Shown here in pieces: positions 9,174-18,585 of a stretch of 18,922 nucleotides of DNA; position 1 is the first letter of the stretch, and every line of letters starts with the position of its first letter. The notes beneath the pieces are model-generated. The model searched no databases. It saw only the letters and a list, made by a program, of their open reading frames with translations, and was not told where the DNA came from. Both the position numbers and the translations under genes were made by a program. Source of the DNA: Pyrenochaeta sp. MPI-SDFR-AT-0127 (taxonomy: Eukaryota; Ascomycota; Dothideomycetes; Pleosporales; Cucurbitariaceae); NCBI GenBank assembly GCA_020747015.1, contig JAGTJM010000158.1:1-18922 (forward strand), given 5' to 3'.

Positions 9174-10336
9174 ATGGCCTTATACGAGTCTGCTCTTGCA
9201 GTAGCATCTCATCTATCTGTTATAACCTAGTGGCAAGATGAGCGCCTTAGCGTTCCTCCGATCGACAGTCGCCACATCTCCATCCTCAGGACCTGGTTAG
9301 CTACAGTCGACTCTCCTGCTGCGTGCGATTCTTCTACTTAGCTTATAATTAGGGCTAACTAGATAAGCTTCTTATCCGCAATAAGCAAAGACCCAAACTC
9401 TTTTCTTGCGCCTAACTAGAAGAGAGTTCAGTGGGGGGAGGTCCTGAGTCGGATGCGCAAGCTAAAATACGCTTCCAGGACGACCGCCGCGAGAGGGTCT
9501 CTATATAAGGTGCTATTTGGAGGCTTTTTAATAGAAAAGAGGCTCTTATCGAATAGTGGCCTCGCGAACCACGGCTCATGATGAACCGCGTTATGGAAAG
9601 CGATTGCCAAATCCCACTTATTGCTTTCATGGACGATTTTAGAAAATAACGGCGCTTTAATTTAGTGTGGTCTTCTATGATCTGCTTTCTTCTCTACTGC
9701 TACGAAGAAGATGGCGCTCTCGAAGAAATGGGCCTTCAGCTGTCTGAAGACCTTCAGGATGACTTGCTTAACATTAGGCAGGCCCTCATCTATAAGGGCT
9801 ACCCTAAGCCAGGTGATGCTGGACAAGAAGGCCTGGTAGAACAGGAAATCTACAGCTTCATTATTAACATATTGACCGACACAAGCGCAGACCTAAAATC
9901 AAACCCTCTGCTATAGTGGGCCGTTGTCCTTATGCGATCGTCGCTTGATACTGGTGGGCCCGAGGATTTCATCAGCCGCGGCCGCTTCCGCTCAAACATC
10001 CTACCTATAGACCTTAATATTTAGTAACGGCTTGAGGGTATCGTACACTTCGCTAAAGTATTTCTGTTAGACCTAGCCTTTGCCACTTGGGAGCCTATAC
10101 TAAAGACGCAGCTACTCGAAGTATAGGGCGACTTGAATGTGGTGGATAATACCTGGATAGGTAAATACAGCAGCCGCCGACCTACTGAACAACACGACGG
10201 GCGTAAATGCGACACGCCTGCATGGAAAAGCGTTATTAAGTAAGTAGAGAAGACTTTTATAAAATACCTAGTTTAGTTAAGTGGAACACTAACGCGTTAG
10301 ATATTATTAATTCGAAAGGAGTTAATGACGCCATAA
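9174..10336 (+). pseudogene. Pseudogene E: RIP-degraded uncharacterised fungal protein
   Basis: A relic of a gene of about 380 codons running opposite to its neighbours. From the ATG at 9174 one frame reads MALYESALAVASHLS, then PPIDSRHISILRTWLATVDS and WGEVLSRMRKLKYASRT. After a frameshift before 9665 a second frame reads MGLQLSEDLQDDLL, GYPKPGDAGQEGLVEQEIYS, SSLDTGGPEDFISRGRFR, FAKVFLLDLAFATWEP and CDTPAWKSVIK. At least six stops interrupt it. They are mostly TAG at positions that look like Trp or Gln, for example NPLL-stop-WAVV and EV-stop-GDLNVVDNTW; a TGA pair lies near 9579. I recall this sequence type from large unnamed proteins of ascomycetes but know no function or domain name. The 3' limit is approximate. 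Confidence 0.7.
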
Positions 10337-10504
10337 TGTGCGTAGTGCTCGATAACAGGTATAATGAATTGAACAGACTATGTCTGAAAACATAGCTATC
10401 GTGCCTGTCTTAATCTAAACGCGATATCTCTTTGTCTGCGCCGTGCTATCGACGAGACAGCATACCGATCGCATATGTGTAACTTAAGCAAACACGTCTT
10501 CGTT
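10337..10504. other. Spacer between pseudogene E and the gene B-like fragment
   Basis: AT-rich and without a convincing frame on either strand. It separates two convergent relics. Confidence 0.5.
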
Positions 10505-10744
10505 TCAACCCTCTTTAATAAGCGATGCGTAACGTTCGACCTAGATACTATTATGACTACGGAATATTAACCTAATAAAGCCCGCTGCATCTTTTTTTTA
10601 GCGATAATAGCTCCCTGCGTCGTCGTAGCAGTCCTTCTTAAGCCCGGAGAGTAACTCTAGTATTGCGTGGACTATCCTGATTCCTATAAACGACCTCTAT
10701 CCACCCTAGCTCCCGTAGCAGCCGATTACTCACGCCCTTGTGCT
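10505..10744 (-). pseudogene. Degraded copy of the gene B C-terminal exon
   Basis: This 240-nt relic is homologous to the 239-nt last exon of gene B (2441-2679), in the same orientation. It starts at the same residue behind a TAG acceptor, EHKGVSNRLLRELGW, and ends with DAAGFIRLIFRSHNSI-stop-VERY, where intact gene B has DAVGFIRVIFRSYDSIWVERC. The Trp codon has become TAG, an earlier in-frame TAA is present, and a run of A's marks a 1-nt frameshift. Nothing upstream resembles the rest of gene B, so only this exon survives here, or the domain once ended a different gene. It shows that the gene B family had at least one more member on this chromosome arm. Confidence 0.85.
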
Positions 10745-10759
10745 CTACCCTAATGAAAA

Positions 10760-12524
10760 TTAGTAACTACTAGCCTTTTGGTAAGGGCGTTATAAAAACG
10801 TGCCTTAGTGAAAATATTTTCTAGCATCCTAAAAATAGCCTCTAGATTCCCGCTAATATTTAAATAGAAATCTTGGGTTATATTCTATTCTGTATACTGC
10901 TCATAAAAATAACTCTATATCGATACCTGACTTAGCTGCACAATAATTTCGCCCCCTATAAGCTGCGCACACCCTTTCGTTACTTCTTCCTCGCTGCCCT
11001 TAATCCTTATTCCCTAAAACCATATACTAGGCCCTAGGATTAGGTTGATAAAATGCTTAATTATATCCTATCGCCCGCTATCCCCCAGGTAATTACTTTG
11101 GCCGAGTCCACTACTATCTTATAAACCTCCTTAACCTCTATTTCTAGACGTTTGTGCTAAAGCGCATCCTTAAATTAGTAGTATGTCTTTAGCGTGTACG
11201 TAGACTTAAATGGACTATTAATAATTGATATACTCTTAATCCTCTCCCACGGAGTTACATGTAGAACCCCCCTACGGATGTCTCGCCCTATAATAATATA
11301 CTCGTCGCAATTCTTTGCCTATTGCTAATATTTTGATTTAATCGCGTTGGCTTGACCAAGCTTATTGGTAAGGTCTAGCATGTCGGATACTCGGAAAACG
11401 CTAATATTGTCCAGCTCGCTGAGCACCTAAAGATCGAACACGACAAAGCTGACTTAACCTTCTCTTCCGTGCCTCGCAGCTCTCTTACCTTCTTACCCGT
11501 TAAATGTAACGTCCACTTAAGTCTCGGGCTCACTAAAGTAAATTTTGTTTTTACGGGCTTTCCTATTTTAGTCTTCCCTAAGTGTTTTCCGAGCGACTCT
11601 ATAAAATGCCGTACACTATATCGCTAATAGTATTAGTTACTAAACACTATTTCACGTGCAGTTAGTTCATATATTATAGCTATATTAGCACTAGTGGTTA
11701 TATGTACGCGGAAAAGAAAGGTACGTTTCGCAGATATAGGGTTAACTTTAAACCGTTCTATAACTAGGTTGAATTAGTATATATCTAGTATAAATCTAGT
11801 ACTTGGAGTCATACATTTAGTCTAATTAAGAGCACGCTCAACCTCTTTTAGTGCTGTAGCTGCATCACATATTTCGCCTTATATCTCTAGTCTCTGTATA
11901 ATATTCATACACACCTCAGTAATAGCAGAAAGCTTATTAGTTATTATCCGGAAATTATCAAGCGAAAATGGATGCGAGGCTAGAAACTGCTGCTGTGCTT
12001 TCCTAAGCTATTCTTGGATAACTTGGGCTAGGTCAGGTAAACCTAGTATTGGAAAGACGCCCTGTAGCGCTATAGCTGAGGACTATTGTATAGACAGCGT
12101 TGCGCAGTAGAGTATAGTTAGACGACACATAAGGCGAGTAAAGCATACTACCCCACCACGTGCTGAAGGATTCGTGTAACGATATAAGAGTCTTAGCCTT
12201 AGACCCCGCATCTTCATCATTTCTTACCTGTATTGAAACCTGCTCAGTACAATTATATAATATGGTAACTACTTAAGCATTAGGCCTTCTCTTAGGAGGA
12301 GCTGCTGCATTGACTATAGCGGCAGTTATGAGTACCGTACAAACTTCGTCTAATACATCTTCCTCGCAAGGCCATTCAGCGCCTAGCGCACCCTCTGCAC
12401 CTAGTGCGCCACCAACACCTGGTGCACCTGGTGCACTATTAACGCCTGGCGCGCTACCTACTCCAGGCGCGCCCTTATCTACTCTAAGACTAGGGAGGTA
12501 GTAGTGTCGCACGAGAAAACACAA
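10760..12524 (-). pseudogene. Pseudogene C: RIP-degraded coiled-coil-like protein
   Basis: This is a relic of a large minus-strand gene. From right to left it shows a Gly/Ala/Pro low-complexity segment (about 12370-12480), SFSTWWGSMLYSPYVSSNYTLLRNAV, then LRKAQQQFLASHPFSLDNFRIIT and ICDAATALKEVERAL (heptad-like). These are followed by ISVFRVSDMLDLTNKLGQANA, DEYIIIGRDIRRGVL, VTPWERIKSIS and STYTLKTYY. Numerous stops, mostly TAG or TAA, and at least one frameshift break it. Both ends are approximate. I recall the block order from unnamed ascomycete proteins but have no name or function for it. It lies between the gene B-like fragment and pseudogene D on the same strand, so the three may once have formed one gene cluster. 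Confidence 0.6.
12376..12480. repeat. GC-rich low-complexity repeat (Gly/Ala/Pro coding)
   Basis: Short, imperfect repeats of units such as GCACCTGGTGCA and GGCGCGCTACCTACTCC. The minus strand reads APGVGSAPGVNSAPGAPGV. The + strand reads a similar PSAPSAP peptide, which I take to be the shadow. This is a GC-rich island inside an AT-rich relic and probably the N-terminal linker of pseudogene C. Confidence 0.65.
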
Positions 12525-12589
12525 TGATTGCGATTGGTACGCTACGAGGCTATACTAGCATTGAATGAGAGAATTAGCCTGATATTATA

Positions 12590-15500
12590 GCAGGACGTTG
12601 ATAGATAGTAGTTATTGTACATCGCCCGTAACTAGATGTAATGAACTTGTCCAGCTTCCTATGCATATTAACCCAGTATTGTATCTACTCTAGTTATGGC
12701 CCGTCTCGCGAGCTCGGTATCTCTACCATTTCCGCATGATGCTCTCTCGCGCCTTTTCTATATCTAGCTCTACGTCTTCCGAGTCTTCAGGCACGCTATC
12801 TAGCACTTGTTGCTGACTTCGCCTAATTAACTACGCCTAGCCTCCCTGCGCCCCTACTACTTGTAGCTATCTGATATTTTACCTTAATGTAGTTTCAGCC
12901 TAGACCTGATTATGGTATATAGAGAGCTACATTCTCTAGTGTTGCTTTGTATGCTGCCAGAACACAGTGTGATTAGGATACGGCACTACCTAATTCACGG
13001 TAGGGAAGAGTGTCTTTACTTTACTGTAAAATAATTCAACCTCCTCTTTGTCACACCAAGTCTCTATAATCTTCGCGCAACGCTTATAGAGCACCCGATA
13101 TCCTCTATTATCCTAATGCTTTCGGCTTCTTCCGTCATTAAAGTCCCACAAGAAGTCGATAAAGTCATCAAGATCTTTATACGCCATCTTATTTCCACTC
13201 GCGAGCCGGTATAGCTAGGAGCTCTCTAGTATTATATCCAAGTTCTCTTTGCATAGTGTATACTTACCTTGCGCTGCATTGCTGCGAAACTCAGCCTTAA
13301 TGGAGCTTTCTATCGATAATAACACGTCTTTCCGGAAATGTCGCATGCACATCTATCTCATGTGCCATAGAATATACTTCCGTACTAAAGGCGCTAATCC
13401 ATAGCTCTTCAACTATTTGCCTAGCATCTCCAACTTCACAAAGTCATCCTTAGCTTCGCGGATCGCTCGCTATCTCGCCGTAAACGATTCTACTATGTAT
13501 ACGTTACCAAATAGACTACGTCCCGGGAGCTCTTCACGAAATGTAAACTGGGTCCAGTTAATCTTTGGCATCAACTAGCAGTACCCATGTTGCGCTACTG
13601 TTTTCGAGAAGCCAAGCCTGTACATTTTCTCGCCAGTACCTTTATGTGTCCGCTCATCGTTCTACAGCGCAATTTCGCGTTGGATCTAATAACTTCCGTA
13701 GCTGTATTTCAACAACCGCAGGAACATGATCATAACCTGGCTATGCTCCCACGATATATAGTCATGCGACCTTAGGCTCCGTACATACTCGAAGCCAGTA
13801 GTGAACTTATTAATATTCATCTGCACAAATCGGAGATAAGAGGCTGTAGGTACACGCCAGAACGGCTCTGGCCCAGCAGGAATCTCGATCTCGCGTTTCC
13901 AATCGCCGCTATTCTGGAGGCATTCCCGCACGCGTAAGGTAAGTGTCAGCGTTATACGGTGCTCTTCCCGCGTACTAAAGGATTTCTGAAGGGACCCTTG
14001 AATTGCTGTCGCACAGCGTAATTTGCTTCCGAGATAGGACTTCTCAAGCACCTCCTGCCGGTGGTTTTCTGAACCGCCTGCCTTCTGCCAGCTCGCGCGG
14101 ACCGTTGGATCGAGGGCCAGGCTCTCTAAAGCCCCGTCTCGGAATGGAAATGACTTTGCAGCATTAAAAATCTCCTTCTCGCTCGTGTAGAACTGGCTAT
14201 ACACTAGCCCTTGTTCGCTGCTAGGGGATTAACGTGCGGTTAAGGCAGTCATCCCGGCTATATCGTGCAGCATAGCAGTTTGATACACATTTCGCAGCGT
14301 AGACCTAGGCGTAGACCCATGTTGCGACCACTGCTAATATGCCTCTAGATAACAAGGCCTCTAGAGGTAGATTTCTGCGGGCTGGATGCCCGGATGTTGG
14401 TACCACAGGAGAGATAGGGGTGCGCAAACTTCCTTGCCGATGTCAATCCACACTTAGTTCCGGTTAAGGCAGTCTATATCAATTGCCTGCTCCCACCACT
14501 GGAAGTAGTCATCCCATGTCTGCATCAGCGTAGGCCGCTTACTAAGCACCTTGAGATTTTTGGCGCTGAAGAAAATCTAAACATCTCTAAAGTCATAAAA
14601 GCCCTCTTCTTCAATCGTGTGTAGAATGATATCCTATACTTCCTGCAATATATCATGTTGGAGGAAATAGTGAATGTATTAATGCCGGACTCCTGATTTA
14701 TCTTTGCGTGTGTGTGCTTCGGTGTGGCCAGCTTTGCTAGAGAGCTTGCTGTGCTCGTAACCAGCGGGGTAGTGCTGCAGAATAGACGCCGACGCCTGGC
14801 TGTATATAGCAGGAAGCAGAACCCGATCCGTCCACCTGCGCAGAGTATCCTGATTCAAGTAGTTATTCGCCTTGCGTCGCTTATAGAGGTACGGAAAGAA
14901 GAGGTAGAGCGTAACGTCCTCGTATCCTACTAATCTACCAAATTGGTAGTGAGGTACCATATGGAGAGGGACTCGCCTCGTCCGGCCATTGCTAGTAGGC
15001 GTTAAGAGGGTGAGATGAATGTCGCTATCGAGATTCGATATGATATGAGGCGTGACATTGAAGCGAATACCCTGCTTCGCGACCGCAAGCGTACGTGTAA
15101 ACCCCATAATACTGTCGATATCGTAAGTAATGGCAGGAATAGTATTAGACGGTCTTTCAGCGCAAGAGTATTGCATGCACACTTTTATAGGTGTCTCTAC
15201 ATCTTCAGCTGTAGTCCCGAGAAAGGCATGTTTCCACTTCTCAGCATCGGAAGGATGCACTTATCCTTTCGCAAGCATATGTGGAGCGCTAAGGGTGTTA
15301 GGTATTGCATCATGATGCAATATAAAACCATTAAGAGTAATATAGCCTACTCCGCTGTTATAATCCTACTCGTTCTGCGTATAAGTATCACAGCCATGGA
15401 ATCGCATTAGTTACTCTGCCAGTTTCACCGCAACATCCACTGTTTCCACTGGATTTAGCTTGAATGCTTCCTCTGCGAATCCTTCTAGGGCTTCTAGGCC

Positions 15501-16270
15501 TTCTATCGTCGCCTTATACTGTCTTCCTGTTATTTCTGCCCTATCGTAGACTGCGGCTGCACAGGTTTCTCGGGATAAACTTGGAGAACGTTTGGTCTCA
15601 GACTTAATCGGCCTGCTGGCTAATGAAATGAGCGTTATAGTTCGCGACGGAGCGAGTAGTTCGGCAGGGACTGACTCGGTCGATATTAACGCTGAGCTAT
15701 CTGTCGGTCGAACGTCTTCTAGTGGCGATGTTAGCAACGGCGGCATTTCTTCGTACGTATGCCCGATCTAAGGCATCTCTCTAGACTGTAAATAATAAAT
15801 CTCGTCAGCACACCTGTGCTTATTAAATTAGGCATCACTAGGCTACTACTTTGTGTGGGGTTATAGCCATGTTAAGGGAACGCGAGATATTGCGACTAAG
15901 ATATCTAGTGTAGAGCGATGCAGGCCTAAATTGCCTATAGTTAGGAACCTATTCGATTATGAATCGGATAGAAAGAAAGCGAACTCACCTCTAGAAACTG
16001 CAGCCGTTCTTACTCTACTAGAACGTCTAGGCCTTCTGCCTAGATCCCGTAGTCTGGCGCGGTGACTTTTGCGTCCCCTTTAGCCCCAGCCTGCTAGAGT
16101 ATAGAAAGTGGATCAAACTCGACCTAAAGGCTACTATTGTTGTTGGCTTACGGGCCGTGCGACTGCGTGGCTACTTTCCGTCGCCGGCGAGACGCTCGAT
16201 TGGCGGCATTAGCTGCACTTTTTACGTCCTCTCGGCTCAGGTGTTTCCTGGGGCGACCGCGCTTCGCCAT
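12590..16270 (-). pseudogene. Pseudogene D: very large RIP-degraded protein with N-terminal AT-hook
   Basis: A relic of a gene that probably coded for about 1,100-1,200 residues. It opens at ATG 16268-16270 with an AT-hook (AKRGRPRKHLS) and an Arg-rich helix (ANRASRRRRK), then VEFDPLSIL. A further open stretch lies at 15411-15746 (ITGRQYKATIEGLEALEGF). From about 15260 leftward one frame runs to about 12890: YDIDSIMGFTRTLAVAKQG, GRLVGYEDVTLYLFFPYLYK, FSAKNLKVLSKRPTL, IDIGKEVCAP, QFYTSEKEIF, QKSFSTREEHR and SWEHSQVMIMFLR. Between 13690 and 12890 I count twelve in-frame stops, all TAG. From about 12700 the frame shifts (HRKLDKF). The AT-hook suggests a DNA-associated role. I recall the core from large unnamed ascomycete proteins of accessory regions. 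The N-terminal part may be interrupted by introns or may belong to a separate gene. Confidence 0.72.
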
Positions 16271-16834
16271 TTTGGCTGCGCTCTGTTGGTTTTAACAATA
16301 TAGTAATAAAACATAGATGGTGTAAAGGAAATAGTAGAGCTAGGTCTATAATTAGAAAGGGGTCTTCAAATTAGGGGAGGTTCGCAGCGCGATTATGATA
16401 GTGATAGTAACGTGTATAAAGTTTCGTGAAGAAGAGAATGAAGGGGAGCTAGTAAGAAGTACTATAATTCTGTGATACTAAAATCTATTTAAACAGTGCT
16501 TTAGAAGATTGTTAAGTTATGGATATATAGCTATTTCTTACCCTACCCTATTTCTGCGAGAGATCTAGTATTTGTGGTGTATGGCTGGGAGATACTAGGG
16601 TAGCGCTATACCTAATCCGAATATCCATATCGTAGCGCTATGCCTGATTAGAATTTCTATATCACACTTAGCACCTAGGCTACAATGGGATTTTCATATT
16701 ATAACTCCTATACCTAATAATATAATAATAACGCATGATATCATCTTTAATCATATAGAGTATGACTTATCTTTATAATATTAAGCACACAGCACTATAA
16801 TTTTAGTAATTTTATAGTGTTGGCGTAGGTAGCG
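16271..16834. other. AT-rich gene-free stretch proximal to pseudogene D
   Basis: No coding frame seen. It holds an imperfect 32-bp tandem duplication (16600-16663) and, near 16808, a short hairpin with arms CACTATAA/TTATAGTG. It ends at the interstitial telomere tract. Confidence 0.6.
16600..16663. repeat. Imperfect 32-bp tandem duplication
   Basis: Two adjacent 32-nt units, both starting GTAGCGCTAT and ending in ATATC. They differ at several positions by C/T or A/G changes. The GTAGCGCTA(T) core is itself partly palindromic (AGCGCT). Confidence 0.7.
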
Positions 16835-16857
16835 AACCCTGTAACCCTAACCCTAAC
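16835..16857. repeat. Interstitial telomeric tract
   Basis: The tract reads AACCCT, then G, then TAACCCTAACCCTAAC, nearly three and a half telomere repeats. It has the same orientation as the array at position 1. The subtelomeric block follows 36 bp further in, just as it follows the terminal telomere. It therefore looks like a buried former chromosome end, not a random telomere-like match. Confidence 0.85.
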
Positions 16858-16892
16858 TGCGACTATGGACTATAGTAATTTTACCTATTCAT

Positions 16893-16974
16893 GGTTAGCG
16901 GTTTTCTTTCTCTTTTCACTTCTTCTGGTTCGCTTTGCTAGCTACTCTAAGGTTTACGGTTAGAGCTACTTAGT
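16893..16974. repeat. Subtelomeric block, non-tandem part (proximal copy)
   Basis: A direct copy of 187-279, starting at the same GGTTAGCGGTTTTC. It lacks an 11-nt pyrimidine segment present in the distal copy and has a few substitutions. Confidence 0.85.
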
Positions 16975-17180
16975 AGTTTAGAACTTTTTACTAATTTAGA
17001 GTACCTAAGTAGTTTAGGGGTGCTTAGTAGTTTAGAGCTACGAAGTAGTTTAGAGCTACGAAGTAGTTTAGAGCTATAAAGTAGTTTAGAGCTACGAAGT
17101 AGTTTAGGGCTACGAAGTAGTTTAGAGCTACGAAGTAGTTTAGGGCTACGAAGTAGTTAGGGTTATAAAGCAGTTTAGCC
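16975..17180. repeat. 18-bp subtelomeric tandem repeat (proximal array)
   Basis: About eleven units of 18 bp, best copy AGTTTAGAGCTACGAAGT (17029-17046 and repeated to 17154). The outermost units are more diverged. The period and first half match the distal array, but the second half of the unit differs (GCTACGAAGT against GCACCTCAGT). The two arrays have therefore been homogenised separately. Confidence 0.9.
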
Positions 17181-17248
17181 TACCTTATCTCTACTTACCT
17201 CTTTAACACTTACATTTACCTATACTATGTACTCTTTTTTAAATTAGT

Positions 17249-17275
17249 GAGAAGAAGAGAAGAAGAGAAGAAGAA
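17249..17275. repeat. Purine microsatellite, (GAGAAGAA)3
   Basis: Three exact copies of GAGAAGAA followed by GAA. It is a pure purine tract on the + strand. Confidence 0.9.
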
Positions 17276-17782
17276 CCTAGCCTAATCTTACCTAGTTTAC
17301 CTATCTAACTAAGAAATAAACTCTTAAGTAATACCCTATACACCTCTAATACTACATATTACAACTTATTTATACCCTATAATTTAAAATATTCTTCTTT
17401 ATTCTAATTATTTATCTTAACCCTAATATTTAATCTATTTATAATTTTTACTACTTTTTACGATAACTTATATACTTAAAATTATTATCTACTAAAATAC
17501 TTTATAAACTTATTCTACCTAACTAGTCTAGAGAACTCTACTCCTTAAAATAATACTCTCTTTATTTATATAAAGAAAACACTTAGCTTAATATCTTAAT
17601 ATCCTTATCTATATACTCTACTACTTCTTATATACTTTATTTAATTAACTAATCTTACTTTAACAAACTCTATACTTACTCTACTTATATTATACTAACC
17701 CTAACATTCTTACCCTACCTAGTTGGCTAGTTATATATATTACGGTTACGCTTCGCATTCTAACCTAAGGACTTTTCTACCC

Positions 17783-17872
17783 CCTCTTTACCCCTACTCT
17801 AGTACTTTACCCCCCCTTTACCTCTACTCTAGTACTTTAAACCCTCTTAACCTCTACTTTACTATTTTACTA
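17783..17872. repeat. 30-bp tandem repeat, three units
   Basis: Units are spaced 30 bp apart with the core CCTCTACTCTAGTACTTTA at about 17791, 17821 and 17851. The third is degenerate. The units are C- and T-rich on the + strand. Confidence 0.75.
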
Positions 17873-18585
17873 CTTTATACTCTTTTTACTCTTACTTAAA
17901 TACTATTATACTATATAACTTCTATAACCCCTAATTCTATATAAAATATAACCCTAGAACTACTATATCGAAACTACTAATTAATAGAACTACTAATACT
18001 ATACTCTTTAGAACTTCTTACACTATCCTACTTATAGAAATACAGATATATAATATATAAATAATAAATTAATTCCTAATATTCTTTAAAATTTATAAAA
18101 TATTATCCTAAATACTTATTAAATAATACCTATAAAAGCTAAACTATATAAATACTATATTATATATACTATTACCTATATATTACTAATCTAGTACCTC
18201 TATCTTTAAAAACGAGAGAGAATAGAACTAATAAATATAATAATAAATATAATTATAATTAATAAGAAACAAATTTATCTAACCCTTATAAACTCTTATT
18301 AATTCTAATAAAAAGATTTATTACATTCTAATAATACTAAAAAAATAATCTCTTTCACCTAACTCTTAACCTACCTTCTAACCTCCTAAATACTATTACT
18401 ATTATTATACCCCTTTAATATAAATCTTAACCTTCTTTTTACTTCTTTTTTTTATACTTTATAGACTATCTTTTATTAGTCACCTATCTATAGTATATTT
18501 TTTACTCCCTTAAATTAATGAACTTACTTATTTATAATCTATATTTTTATACTATACTCGCTTATAGAAACTACTACTATCTATC

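Larger units (their letters stand above)
17181..18585. other. Very AT-rich gene-free subtelomeric DNA
   Basis: About 1.4 kb dominated by TA-rich words (CTA, TAT, ATA), with no open frame of note on either strand. The composition resembles DNA saturated by RIP, but I can recognise no parent element. Two small tandem repeats lie inside it (17249-17275 and 17783-17872). Confidence 0.7.

Noticed and set aside
12310..12501. + strand Pro/Ala-rich open frame (PSAPSAP type)
   Set aside because: It is the complement of a GC-rich low-complexity stretch inside minus-strand pseudogene C; no conserved blocks extend from it.
17181..18585. Possible AT-rich centromere-like or origin sequence
   Set aside because: The AT bias is adequately explained by RIP-type decay in a subtelomere, and no specific origin or centromere signal can be shown.
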